From: a virus
DNA length: 64,000 nucleotides
Direction: 5' to 3' (one strand)
IMG/VR virus record: IMGVR_UViG_3300025405_000013
Coordinates: 1-64,000 of that record
Shown here: piece by piece, positions 24,268 through 35,000 of the stretch
How positions within the stretch are numbered: the stretch's first letter is position 1
Layout of the letters: each line of letters starts with the position of its first letter
Made by a program: the position numbers and the translations under genes
The notes under the pieces: generated by a model
What the model saw: only the letters and a program-made list of their open reading frames with translations
Told to the model about the DNA's origin: nothing
Database searches by the model: none

Positions 24268-24822
24268 ATGGCAAGAACAGTATCAAGATCCGGCGATAAT
24301 GGTCAAAGCATTCCGGTAGGTGTACCGGAGTTCGATGGTCACATTGAAGAGCACAAGCCTAGTCCTGAAGACATTATGGCCGCTCGTAGTCCACTTCCGA
24401 CTGCCTTTAAGGGTATGCAGGATGTAGAAACCGGTAACTGGATTGAGAACCTAACCGCCTCGAACACGGTATTCAGTAGTGCTAAGGGCAGTTTTAAGCT
24501 TGCTTCTAATGGTCTCCACGGAAGTGTACAGACCATCGATGAAGTTCTTAGAAGAGATCCTTACATTCTTCGTGCAGTACAACGTGGTAAGATTCGTTTC
24601 CTAAACGACGATGAAGCCATGAACAGAATTAATGAACTCGTAGATGAGGTAAGTGAAAGTGATAACCACTTGTCTCACCTAATGGAAAGTCTCGGTCCTG
24701 ACGCTTCTAATAACAACGGTATGTACAAGATTAGTCTACCGGATGAAGCAGAACCCAAGGGCCCGAGCCAAACTGTAGAGCAGATCTGGGGCAACTCAGT
24801 GAAACCCAAAAATCTCAAGTAA
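24268..24822 (+). CDS. Unknown protein downstream of the capsid gene
   Basis: 184 residues, mostly helical and acidic, with the segment NWIENLTASNTVFSSAKGSF and a KLAS tetrapeptide near residue 76. It is the first gene after the capsid hairpin, where head-completion proteins often lie. A hairpin follows directly. No family recognised. Confidence 0.65.
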   Translation: MARTVSRSGDNGQSIPVGVPEFDGHIEEHKPSPEDIMAARSPLPTAFKGMQDVETGNWIENLTASNTVFSSAKGSFKLASNGLHGSVQTIDEVLRRDPYILRAVQRGKIRFLNDDEAMNRINELVDEVSESDNHLSHLMESLGPDASNNNGMYKISLPDEAEPKGPSQTVEQIWGNSVKPKNLK

Positions 24823-24824
24823 CC

Positions 24825-24842
24825 ACGGGAGTTCGCTCCCGT
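24825..24842 (+). terminator. Short perfect hairpin with TTCG loop
   Basis: ACGGGAG and CTCCCGT are exact complements around TTCG, three bases after a stop codon. Only ATATAAGG follows, so this may be a terminator, an attenuator or an mRNA end protector. AAGGAG for the next gene is just downstream. Confidence 0.6.
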
Positions 24843-24857
24843 ATATAAGGAGCTTAA

Positions 24858-25157
24858 ATGAGCAAAGAGACAGAAAAAGACGAAGTAATCGAGACCGAGG
24901 CTAAGGCTCCTGTCTCCGAGCTTGATGTCCCGAGTGAGCCTGCTGTAGGCGCCATTGTTCCCAGTGGTGTAGTTCTTAGTGGTGCCACTTTCGCTAGTGC
25001 CGCCTTCTTTGATCCCTGGGCTTTCCAAACCCTCAACGGTACTCTAGTTAGTGGCGTCATTGTACCCGCTGCCAGTGGTAACGGTTGGGGTGGACAGAAT
25101 AATGCTGGATTTGTATTCCAGTATGGCCAATACAACACTACCGTGAGAGGATTCTAA
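24858..25157 (+). CDS. Small virion-type protein
   Basis: 99 residues: a charged N-terminal third (Glu/Lys) then an Ala/Gly/Val-rich beta-like part. AAGGAG lies upstream. It ends one base before the next start. No family is known to me; it is probably a virion component by context. Confidence 0.55.
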   Translation: MSKETEKDEVIETEAKAPVSELDVPSEPAVGAIVPSGVVLSGATFASAAFFDPWAFQTLNGTLVSGVIVPAASGNGWGGQNNAGFVFQYGQYNTTVRGF

Positions 25158-25158
25158 C

Positions 25159-25839
25159 ATGGCTACAACTCCCAATGTTGCAACAGAACAGACAGTAAAG
25201 CAGACAGTACGTGCTGCTACTCAAGGTGGTGCCAACAGCTATACTGCTCAGCCGCTTAGTTTAATTAACGCTGCAAACCTTACCAACGGCCTTTGGACCC
25301 TGCTCGTACCTAGTGGTACTAGTACCTTTACTATCCAGAGTTCACTCGGTACCACAGCAACCATCACCGGTTCCTTTACTAGTGGTACTACGGTTAGCGG
25401 TCTAGTTACTGCCCTGTCTACTACCGCTTTGAGTGGTGTAGCCTTTACGGTCAATGCCAACGGTGGTCAGTTCCTCGGTACTGGTGCTGTAGATCTCATC
25501 CTAGGTAGTGGTGTAAGCTTGAGTGTCAACTCTCTTACCGGTGCTACTCCTACAATTACCAACGTTAGTGTTAGTACAGCCAATGAGACCATCGCTTACC
25601 CCAACTATGTAGGTACCCCCAATGCCACTCCCACCTGGGTAGATGACGCTACAGTTCACGCCTACCAGCTGGTCGGTAACGGTGTAGTGGCCACTAACTC
25701 CGGTATTGTTGAGCAAAAGCAAGTTCGTCAGATCCAGACCAACTTCTCCGAAACTCAGGTATACAACGGTTACTTTACACTCTACAGTGGTAACCTTAAC
25801 CAAACCAAGCAACGGAATACTAAGCAACAGCAGTGCTAG
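25159..25839 (+). CDS. Thr/Ser-rich virion protein
   Basis: 226 residues, almost all short beta-like segments of Thr, Ser, Gly and Val, ending in a Gln-rich tail. It lacks the LSG repeats of the fibre genes that follow. Codon use is like the phage core (AGT, GGT), unlike the next genes. Probably a structural protein or fibre attachment factor. Confidence 0.55.
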   Translation: MATTPNVATEQTVKQTVRAATQGGANSYTAQPLSLINAANLTNGLWTLLVPSGTSTFTIQSSLGTTATITGSFTSGTTVSGLVTALSTTALSGVAFTVNANGGQFLGTGAVDLILGSGVSLSVNSLTGATPTITNVSVSTANETIAYPNYVGTPNATPTWVDDATVHAYQLVGNGVVATNSGIVEQKQVRQIQTNFSETQVYNGYFTLYSGNLNQTKQRNTKQQQC

Positions 25840-25965
25840 ATGGAACATGAGCCTTTTAATGTAAAGGTCGAAGCAGTAATTATTAGAGCCAATGGTGACC
25901 GGGAAGATCTCGGCACCATTGGTTCTACTACTTTAAAGGACGATCATGAACACGGTATTGACTAG
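25840..25965 (+). CDS. Small fibre-adjacent protein
   Basis: 41 residues beginning one base after the previous stop and overlapping the fibre gene by 20 bases. The core VKVEAVIIRANGDREDLGTI is compact and beta-like. Such small genes before tail-fibre genes occur in other phages. The tight overlaps support it. Function unknown. Confidence 0.5.
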   Translation: MEHEPFNVKVEAVIIRANGDREDLGTIGSTTLKDDHEHGID

Positions 25966-27541
25966 TGCTACCAGAAGTAACCTGGTTCAAGCATTTTTGG
26001 GTAATTTTAGTACAGCATCAGGCAACTATCTTCCTCTTACTGGCGGCACGATTAGTGGCAACTTAGTAGTTGTTTCAGGTTTAACTGTTAGTGGAACAGT
26101 TACTGCAACTGGTATCCAAATCACTGAAAGCCAAGTTACAAATCTTACTTCTGACTTAACAAATATTTCAGGCGCACTGAATACGAACGCCAATAATATT
26201 GCCAACCTTAGTGGATCATTAACAACCCTAAGCGGTCAATTTGTTACGTTATCTGGTCAGTATAACACTACTAGCGGGATTGTAACTACCGCAACAGGCA
26301 ACATTGCTTCTCTAAGCGGTAGTCTTAACACCGTTAGTGGTGTAGCTTACGGTGCTTTACAACGTTCTGGTGGAACTATCACTGGTAACTTAACGGTTAC
26401 TGGTTCTTCAACGTTCCAAGGTGGTGTATATTTCACCAGTCCTTATGTTGGTGGCATAGCAGCAACTTCTGGCCAGTCAATAGTTTACAATGGCACGCAA
26501 TGGTTGCCAATCTCAATTAGTGGTGGTGGAGCCAGTGGTACCAATGCCACTACTCTACAAGGCTACCCCATTTCGTCTTCTACTCCAGCTAGCGGTCAAA
26601 GCTTGGTATGGAATAACACTGCGTGGACACCAATTACAATTTCTGGTGGGACATCAGGCAATTTCTTGCCAATCTCAGGTGGAACAATATCAGGCAACTT
26701 AACAGTTGTCAGCGGTTTGACCGTTAGCGGTGCGGTAACAGCAACTGGTATTCAGATTACCAAAAACCAAGTTACTGGTCTTGTAACTGATCTTACTAAT
26801 ATTAGTGGGAATATAACGACTACCAATTCTAATTTGGCTACACTTAGTGGCCAGTACGTATCTACTTCAGGGAGCTTGACAACTCTTAGTGGCCAGTATG
26901 TTGTAACTAGCGGCAATGTAACCACGCTAACCAGCCAGTTTGTAGCCTTGAGTGGATCATACGCAGTTACATCAGGCAACTTGAATACAGTTAGTGGTGT
27001 AGCTTATGCAGCGTTGCCATCAGCCGGTGGTTCTATCACTGGCAACCTTGCTGTAGCAAGTGGTTTGACTGTAAGCGGAAATAACGTTCTTACCACTATC
27101 AGTGGCATTTCTGCCGCTGGTGACTTGATTGGAACTTACCCAGCTCCAATCCTAAACGACACAGCAAACGTAAGAAGAATTGTCACCGGTATTATCGATG
27201 GTAATCCCCGTGTAATTACAGTCCCGGGCTCAGCAACACCTTTATCTTCTGTAAACCCTGCTAATTATGATGTAGTATTAGTTAGCGGACAAGGCGTTTC
27301 AGTTACATCCATGGCATTTGCAAGCAATACAGTATCAGGTGAAAAAACAATACGCATTGCCTTCACCAATATTGCAGGGCCATTTAACATTCCTGGTTCT
27401 GCTTGGACAGCGGGAAGTTTTGAGCCTTCTAGCATTGCACTGCCTACAGTTCCACCCTCTTCAGGTCGTGTAGATTACGCATTTGTTTGGGATCTAACGA
27501 TTAACCCTAGTGGAGCTTGGCGCATTGTTGGAATCGTATAA
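25946..27541 (+). CDS. Ser-Gly repeat fibre protein
   Basis: 531 residues. Repeats of the form TLSGQFVTLSGQ with 7-8 residue spacing fill much of the chain and probably form a trimeric shaft. These alternate with GGTISGNLTVVSGLTVSG modules. The C-terminal 130 residues are a different, compact domain. Base composition and codons (TCA, GGC, AAT) differ from the flanking phage genes, so it was probably acquired. The stop overlaps the next ATG. It shares a 51-base exact repeat with the 32086 gene. Confidence 0.75.
   Translation: MNTVLTSATRSNLVQAFLGNFSTASGNYLPLTGGTISGNLVVVSGLTVSGTVTATGIQITESQVTNLTSDLTNISGALNTNANNIANLSGSLTTLSGQFVTLSGQYNTTSGIVTTATGNIASLSGSLNTVSGVAYGALQRSGGTITGNLTVTGSSTFQGGVYFTSPYVGGIAATSGQSIVYNGTQWLPISISGGGASGTNATTLQGYPISSSTPASGQSLVWNNTAWTPITISGGTSGNFLPISGGTISGNLTVVSGLTVSGAVTATGIQITKNQVTGLVTDLTNISGNITTTNSNLATLSGQYVSTSGSLTTLSGQYVVTSGNVTTLTSQFVALSGSYAVTSGNLNTVSGVAYAALPSAGGSITGNLAVASGLTVSGNNVLTTISGISAAGDLIGTYPAPILNDTANVRRIVTGIIDGNPRVITVPGSATPLSSVNPANYDVVLVSGQGVSVTSMAFASNTVSGEKTIRIAFTNIAGPFNIPGSAWTAGSFEPSSIALPTVPPSSGRVDYAFVWDLTINPSGAWRIVGIV
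26323..26373 (+). repeat. 51-bp exact direct repeat, copy 1
   Basis: Identical to 33177-33227 (offset 6,854), with mismatching bases on both sides. It encodes the junction SLNTVSGVAYGALQRSGG of two fibre proteins. It could serve as a site of recombination between fibre genes. Confidence 0.9.
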
Positions 27542-30500
27542 TGGCTGACTACGCTTTTCAAATTGTTAGTGGGTACCCTAACACTTGGTACTGGAATCAA
27601 CCACAGGTTAACTGGGGTTATCCTGACGTAACCATTACTGGTGCATACTATAACAACCCGGTTACGTATACGGGTGGTCCAATTACCAATGCTATTTCTT
27701 ATAACATTGGTGTCTCCGCTACGATCAGTGGCGCAAATTTATCCAATTCAACCCCTACTTATTTTGTTAGTGGAACCAATCCTTTTGTAGTTGGACAACT
27801 TGTAAGAACAAAAAACATTGTCTCAACAAGTGGGTTGTTTAACGTCTTTGCAACCATAACGCGTGTAACAACATCTTCTTTTACTACAAACGCAACAGTT
27901 TCTGGTGATAGTTATAGTTCTGGTGGTTTTGCTTATGGGCAAAGCACTGTAAACATTAATAACATCACTGTAAGCGGTAGTAGCAGTCCATATACAATTA
28001 CTTTTAATACAGCCGGTGGGTATGCCAATCCATTTGTGGTCGGAGAGCCAATAAGCGTATTTGAAACATCTCCGACTATATTTAGTGATAACTGGGTGGT
28101 AACTTCAGTTACTGCTTCCTCTTTTAGTGTGCAGTCTACATCGTCAGCTTTTGCTGGCATTTCTGGTTCTGGTGGGTTTGCTGATTCTAATGGTGGTGCA
28201 CTATATATATGTAACAACAACTTCATCCCAGGTCAATTGGTTACTGTAACTGGTGCTACAGGAAATGCTGGATCTGGGACAGCTTTTAACATTACGGCTC
28301 TGCCAATTACTTCTTGTACAGCATCAAGTTTTTATGTTGCATATAACAACTATGTAACTGACCTTTATGTGTCAGGTGGTAACCCTTCAATTTCCCCAAC
28401 TGTAACATATCTAGGATCTAATAATTTTGTAGTTGGCCAAACCGTTGTAATCACTGGAACGACTCCAAATGATTACAACCAAAACCAACAGATAGTAGGA
28501 ACCACTAGCGGTGGTTTTCAAATATTTCCCACTTCAGTTCCTAGTAGCGGATACTCATCAGGTGGTATTGCATCTGTATTCCCAGTGAATGGCGACTCTG
28601 TTACCTTTTATGGGCTTTCGGCACCAGTGACAACTTCCGGAAACATTAACCTTGGCAATGGTAGGATTAGCATATATAATAACTCTTCTTTATCGTTGAG
28701 TGGCTCTTATATAGGTAATCTTTATTTAGATACCAATGGTAATTTTACAACTAACAACAATAGCTGTACATTATCAACGTTAACTGCAAATAACTTATCT
28801 ACTATTAATTTTGGGTCTTCCAATATTGTTATCAATAGCGGTCCAACATCATCTGGAGACTTAACTCCAACTATTGCAATTAATGGAAGTGTTACAAGTC
28901 AATACTCAGCAGGCGCATCAATCGTTCTTAGCAATACGCTCCCTTATGGTTCTGTGGTTAGTTATAACGGCACATCAACTACATTGCCTCCGATTACGTA
29001 TAGTGGTCAAGGCCCTTTGTATTTCTATGATGCTACTGGTACAGGTTCTACATTCCCTCTTTCCAACCTGACATTCTCTCCAACACTGTCAACCACTACA
29101 TCAGGCAATAATTTAATTATCTCTAGTGGATCAAACCTCGTAATCAATGGGCTTTTCACCGTATCTGGCATCAATCAATTTACTAATGGGGTTGGACACG
29201 TACCAACTTATATCGCCAGTGATCAATCTATTGTGTATACACCTAGTTGGTCATACACACCATCAACAATTACAGCAAGTAGTCTTGCAATCAAATATGT
29301 TATTTTTCAAAATATTAAAGTATCAGGAGTTGCTAACTGGTCTTCACCAGATGCAACCGGTTGGGGAGATGGCGGCGGTAATAGTGGTATTACTTTTAGT
29401 CCTTCTATATCAGGGTATTTTTACAACGCAGCAGTAACTTCAGGAAACTGGTCTGACGCCAAATGGTATACATCTACTAGCGGAAACGGTGGGGTAGTTC
29501 GCAATCCATTGCCACAAGATATTGCTGTTTTTGACAAAAATTCAGCTAAATCGAACGCAACAATCAAAGTAGATCCACCATTAATCCCTGGGTTTAATGC
29601 AACAACTTTTACAGGGACTTTAAACTTTTTTAACCCCAACTATTTTATCTTTAGTAGTATTTCATTGGGGTCAAAAACTACGGGCAGTCCTAACTGGATT
29701 TTGCTTGGTAGCAATGTCAATACAATTACCTCAAATGGATATAAATGGCCGCGTGCTACTTATATTGATCTATACCCCGGATCAACTGTAATGTTGCAAG
29801 ACAATTTCTCTACCGCATTAGCTTTAACAGTTAATAGTGGAACACTATCTGCTAATAATCCCAATATTAACTCAGTTGTTTTGCAAAACTTTACCGTTGG
29901 ACCTAGCGGTAAAGTTATTATGGGTGGCACTTCATCTAACCCCCAAGCGTGGGCTGTTTCAGGTACTTGGACGTTTAAAAATACTTCATCAGGTGCACTA
30001 ACAAGTAACTATGGATCAATTCAATTAACTAACTTAAGTACCTCAACTTTTTATGGCGGTAACCAACAATATTATTCACTGACTATGCCTAGCGGTGCGT
30101 CATACACTGCATATACAACTTTTACAATTAGTGGGAACAATTCATTTACTAATTTTATTGGTCCAAAGACAGCAACCTCACCTAGCCCTTCGCCATTGCA
30201 ACAAACAAATGGATTTGGTTGGACAGTTAATTTTAACGGTAACAATTCATTTAATTCATTGCTTTTTTACCCAATGACAACCGTAGGTTTCCAAGGTACA
30301 AAGCAAACCATAAACTATCTAAATGCAAACAGCTTTAGAACATATGGTAACATATTTGATAACACTATCACGAATGTTTCTGGCAATGCTTCTCAGTATC
30401 AAACAAATGGCGACGTAGATGTTCGTACGTTTATAAATCCAGTTTCATGGCAGCCAACTACTGCTACAGCAATTATCAAAGATAGCACTGGGGCAGATGG

Positions 30501-31533
30501 CTGGACATTCGGACTTAATCCAGCCACAGGGAATAACTTAGGTTTATACTTTTCTTATAAAGATTCAACTGGGATCATCAATACTGTAAGTGGCACTCTA
30601 TCACTTAATAGCATCCCAACAAATGCTAGTTGGGTTAATGTAACAAGATCGCAAAGCACTGGAGTCGTTACTTTTAACTATTCTCCAGATCCAGGCACTG
30701 GTGATTTACCAATAACGTGGCCATATTCGGTTTCAGTGACATCAGCAACTGGGTCGATTACAATGGGGCAAAAACCAGCTATTATTGCTGGATCAACCAA
30801 CTTTGGTCAGTTCCTGAGAGCACAAGTATACAACGGAATTAGCGGGTATAATCCATCACCTTACTATATTGGTAGCTCTGTGTCTGTTTCAGGAGCAACT
30901 TACACGATTACTTCTGGAGCATATACTTATATTTACCAACTTGTAAGTCCGCTTGCAAACACTAACGATTTCCACATTGGTGCAAATGTTAACGTGACTG
31001 GGTTTAGTGGCGGTGTTAACCCAGCTAGCAATCCATATAACGGATCTTATGTTGTTAGCAATGCTGTCGTTAGTGGTACTACGTTCTCGGTAATAGGTAG
31101 TGGTGTCCCGACTGCAACAGTTGGTGATTTTCCAGGCCCTGACCAGGATTTTTATGCATTAGCATCAATAATTACTGCATGGTGGCCTTCAACTTCAAGC
31201 ACTTCTGGTACAACAACCCAACCACCATCAGGAACATACGTTGGTCCTGTGCTCGATTTGAATTTTACAACTGTTCCATTTGGCACTTATTCATTCAATG
31301 AATCATCAAAATATGGTTCTGTATGGAACACAATCTCTAACCGTGACGGTGCATTGATCATAAATGGTGGAACATTATCAGTAGCATCCGTTGCAACTAT
31401 GAATTACGTTGTCTTGAATGGTGTTACTGCCAGTGGTAATCCAATATACGCTTTGAATTCAACACTCAAAGGTACCAACAATAACGTACTTACAAGCAAT
31501 TTCCCGATGTATTACACGCAAAGATTGGGCTAG
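27541..31533 (+). CDS. Giant beta-rich fibre or receptor-binding protein
   Basis: The start ATG overlaps the previous stop; an in-frame TTG 24 bases upstream is rejected. 1,330 residues rich in Asn, Ser, Thr, Gly and Tyr, with low charge and no Cys cluster, as expected of a long beta-helical or beta-sandwich appendage. Repeated segments of the NPFVVGQ type appear in the first third, and a WSDAKWYTSTSG segment near residue 640. DNA here is AT-rich (one 60-base row counted by hand is 32% GC), far below the phage core. Candidate receptor-binding protein. Confidence 0.7.
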   Translation: MADYAFQIVSGYPNTWYWNQPQVNWGYPDVTITGAYYNNPVTYTGGPITNAISYNIGVSATISGANLSNSTPTYFVSGTNPFVVGQLVRTKNIVSTSGLFNVFATITRVTTSSFTTNATVSGDSYSSGGFAYGQSTVNINNITVSGSSSPYTITFNTAGGYANPFVVGEPISVFETSPTIFSDNWVVTSVTASSFSVQSTSSAFAGISGSGGFADSNGGALYICNNNFIPGQLVTVTGATGNAGSGTAFNITALPITSCTASSFYVAYNNYVTDLYVSGGNPSISPTVTYLGSNNFVVGQTVVITGTTPNDYNQNQQIVGTTSGGFQIFPTSVPSSGYSSGGIASVFPVNGDSVTFYGLSAPVTTSGNINLGNGRISIYNNSSLSLSGSYIGNLYLDTNGNFTTNNNSCTLSTLTANNLSTINFGSSNIVINSGPTSSGDLTPTIAINGSVTSQYSAGASIVLSNTLPYGSVVSYNGTSTTLPPITYSGQGPLYFYDATGTGSTFPLSNLTFSPTLSTTTSGNNLIISSGSNLVINGLFTVSGINQFTNGVGHVPTYIASDQSIVYTPSWSYTPSTITASSLAIKYVIFQNIKVSGVANWSSPDATGWGDGGGNSGITFSPSISGYFYNAAVTSGNWSDAKWYTSTSGNGGVVRNPLPQDIAVFDKNSAKSNATIKVDPPLIPGFNATTFTGTLNFFNPNYFIFSSISLGSKTTGSPNWILLGSNVNTITSNGYKWPRATYIDLYPGSTVMLQDNFSTALALTVNSGTLSANNPNINSVVLQNFTVGPSGKVIMGGTSSNPQAWAVSGTWTFKNTSSGALTSNYGSIQLTNLSTSTFYGGNQQYYSLTMPSGASYTAYTTFTISGNNSFTNFIGPKTATSPSPSPLQQTNGFGWTVNFNGNNSFNSLLFYPMTTVGFQGTKQTINYLNANSFRTYGNIFDNTITNVSGNASQYQTNGDVDVRTFINPVSWQPTTATAIIKDSTGADGWTFGLNPATGNNLGLYFSYKDSTGIINTVSGTLSLNSIPTNASWVNVTRSQSTGVVTFNYSPDPGTGDLPITWPYSVSVTSATGSITMGQKPAIIAGSTNFGQFLRAQVYNGISGYNPSPYYIGSSVSVSGATYTITSGAYTYIYQLVSPLANTNDFHIGANVNVTGFSGGVNPASNPYNGSYVVSNAVVSGTTFSVIGSGVPTATVGDFPGPDQDFYALASIITAWWPSTSSTSGTTTQPPSGTYVGPVLDLNFTTVPFGTYSFNESSKYGSVWNTISNRDGALIINGGTLSVASVATMNYVVLNGVTASGNPIYALNSTLKGTNNNVLTSNFPMYYTQRLG

Positions 31534-31538
31534 ATAAT

Positions 31539-32075
31539 ATGGCAAATAATTTTTATATTGGTTGGGGAACGGGTAGTGGTACCGCTTCAGCAACAGACAT
31601 ATCTCTTTTTAACCCCGTAGGAACAGTTATTTCTGGTACGACCAGCGCTTTTACTACCTCTACTTCTGGAGATACTTTTATATCTACTGGTTTGTTGACT
31701 GCGAACAATCTCTACTCAATTACCGAGGTCGGCCTTTTTGATAGTAATTCTAGTTCAACCGTTAGTTCATTGTCAAATCAAGTTAACCCCACAGATACCA
31801 CAATTACTGTCAGCGGTTACAACCTTTTTCCAGCTACGTTCCCGTTCAATATCCAAGTCACTTCAGAAGTAATGACTGTAATTTCTGGTAATGGGACCAA
31901 TAGCTTCAATGTAATTAGGGCTACAAATGGCTCTAGTAAGGTGACAAGTATTATTCCTTCGCTTACTCCAGTAGTGTTGCCAAATAGCAACATGTATATC
32001 AAAAGTACTTTTGCTGGTATCCATTTGTTTCCTGAAGATAGCGTTCTGTTTAAAGTAATTGTCCAATTTTCTTAG
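31539..32075 (+). CDS. Fibre-associated beta protein
   Basis: 178 residues starting five bases after the giant protein's stop. All beta-like, with ITEVGLFDSNS resembling the phage tail-collar/fibre style ITEVGLFD motif and a later ATNGSS segment. It shares the AT-rich composition of its neighbours and probably belongs to the same imported cassette. Confidence 0.6.
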   Translation: MANNFYIGWGTGSGTASATDISLFNPVGTVISGTTSAFTTSTSGDTFISTGLLTANNLYSITEVGLFDSNSSSTVSSLSNQVNPTDTTITVSGYNLFPATFPFNIQVTSEVMTVISGNGTNSFNVIRATNGSSKVTSIIPSLTPVVLPNSNMYIKSTFAGIHLFPEDSVLFKVIVQFS

Positions 32076-32085
32076 GAAATAACTG

Positions 32086-35000
32086 ATGGCTTACCCAGAC
32101 TACACAACTCCTAGATCTCTCGCAGGTGCTGCTACACCCACGTACCTTTCTGCAACGCTTATCAGTGGGTACACAAGCGGTCAAGCATTGACCTTGGCAA
32201 ATACAGCAGGTTGGTACGAAGTAAGCTCGAGCGGCACTGCCACTACTAACCCCCTTGGAACTAGTGGTGTTTTCACCCTTGTAGTTGACTACGGCTTGGG
32301 CACGGAAGAGAAGATCCTTTGTGCTTCAGGTGCTATCACTATTGGTGCAAACGCAGTAATCCCTGTATGGACTGATGGCACATACAATGGACGTGGCTGG
32401 GATGGAACGACTCCTTACGCTCACGCTATCGGCACTTCATCGGGATTCAATGTATTCCCTGTTAGAACAGCTGTAGATGATCTTCAATTCAACACATCAG
32501 CGTCTATGCTAACTAACAACTACATAGCCCTTAGTGGCACCGTAAGTGGCCAGGGTAGCCAAATTACAACCATATCGAATAATCAAATTGTTGATGAGAC
32601 AAACATCAATAACATTTCAATTCAGCTGGAATACGTTGCTAACAAACAAATTGTAGATGAAGCAAATATTGTCAGCTTGTCAGGTAGTTTGGCAACTCTT
32701 TCTGGTCAGTTTGTAGCGCTAAGCGGTTCATACGCTTCTACGTCGGGTAGCCTCAATACTGTTAGCGGCGTGGCATATGGAGCTCTGCAAAGATCAGGCG
32801 GTACGATCAGTGGTGCATTGAACATCACCAGCCCCATCATTGGTGGTGTAACTGCTACCAGCGGGCAAGCTATCGTATGGAATAGCACACAATGGGTGCC
32901 AGCAACGGTTAGCGGTGGAGGAAGCGGTGGAGGAATCACTTCACTTACTGGTGACGTTACTGCAACTGGGACAGGAGCTGTAGCTGCAACCTTAGTTGGC
33001 ACCACAGCAGTTAGCGGTGTTGTTAATGCCATCATCAATGCCAACTCAACGGTAACAGGGACTGTTGCTAATCTTGCTACGCTTTCAGGTCAGTTCGTTA
33101 CTTTGAGCGGTGCATACAACACAACATCTGGTATTGTTACTGGACACACGAGCTCTATCGCTCTAATTTCAGGCAATCTTAACACCGTTAGTGGTGTAGC
33201 TTACGGTGCTTTACAACGTTCTGGTGGCACAATCTCTGGTGCTCTGACAGTCCTTAGTGGTTTAACTGCTAGCGGTGCAATCACCTTCAATGGATCAACA
33301 GTACCTTCTGGTGTACTAGTTAATGGTTATAACTTCGTTGTGCGTACTACGAGCACAACATCAGGATCACCATGCACAGTTGATGAGTTCACCTGGACTA
33401 CAGGCAGTGGTTTAACATTCTATTTGCCATCAAACCCACCATCTGGTTCTACCTATGGTATTTATGCTCACCCAGCTAGTGGTCCAATTACATTGAACGG
33501 CAATGGAACTACCATTGCTCCATTTAACTCGACAAGCGGAACCACAACATATTCAACGCAGAATGCTGGTGTTGAAATGTCTTTCTTTGTATATAACGGT
33601 ACTTTCTGGAACATGTTGTTCTCCAACAACATGTCAAACACTTCTGCCGGTAAGCTTTCTGTCAATAACGGTGGTACGGGCTCTCAGCTTACTGCTACAA
33701 GTGGTTCAATGCTTATTGGTAATGGATCTGTCTACACTAACTTAGCAATTGGTACAAGCGGTACTGCTCTCGTATCTAATGGAGCCACAGCAGCATGGAC
33801 AGGAAACTTTGTTCCGACATCTGGTGGAACAATATCTGGATCATTGACCGTGACAGGTGCCATCACCGTTGGTAGTGAAATGGATGCAGGCAACTTAAAC
33901 GTAGGCGGTAACATCACTGTAACCGGCACAGCTACACAGATTGGCAATGCTACGTTTAGTGGTACCGTTGCAGTCACAAGTGGTATTACTGGTCAATATT
34001 CCTCGTCTACTGGTCTCACGGGTGCAACGGCTGGCGCTCGCTTCGTCGGTGGCACGGTTAACGGCGCACCAACTTCAGGAACGTGGACGGTTGGTGACTT
34101 TGTTATTGACCAGACCGCAACCGTGTGGGTTTACACCGGCTCAACGGCTGGCTGGTCTACCACTATCTCGAACCACCTTGTCCTGCGCTCGGCAACGGCA
34201 ACGGTCGGACGCAACGAGATAACGGTATTCACCGGAGCCGCAGGTCAAACGCTTTCGACACCCAGCAACCCCATTGACGGTTCCTCCTGGACACTCATTA
34301 ACAACAGCGCCAACCCAGTTACGTTGAGTTTTGCTAACTCTATGTACCCACTCGGTTCGGGCTCAAGCGTTACCACCTACACCTTGTCCGCCTATGGCAC
34401 GTTGAGTTTTGTGAACTACAACGGCGGCAATTGGTACATGACAAACAGCAACAACTTGTCAAACCTCATTGGAACGCTGTCGCTTACCAGCAACGTAACC
34501 GGAACGCTCGCAGTTGCTAACGGTGGCACGAACCTCACCTCCGTCGGCTCTAACGGCACGGTGTTGACCTCAAACGGCTCATCGCTCTCCTACGCCACCC
34601 CAGTCGCCATGACCCCACCGTCGCTCAACGGTCTAACTGCATGGACGTATGACGCAGCAACAAACACGGTGGCTACGGGTGGTCTAACGCTGGCGACCAG
34701 CACGGTCTACTTCATGGCGGTCTACCTCCAAGCGGGCGTGACCTACTCCAACGTCTATGTCATCATCGCCACGGGTGTCGGTAGCAGTTACGTCACGGTC
34801 GGCCTCTACAATGCCACGACGCAGTTGGCTGTCACGGGTAACATCGCCACGACGCCACCGAGCAACACGCAGGCTTCCGGCAGTTTCGGCACCGCCTACA
34901 CCCCGACCAACTCGGGTGTCTACTGGCTCGGCATAATTACGTCGACGGCGGCAAGCCACCTGTTCGCCTACAACCAGACCACGGCGGCAGCCATCAACGT

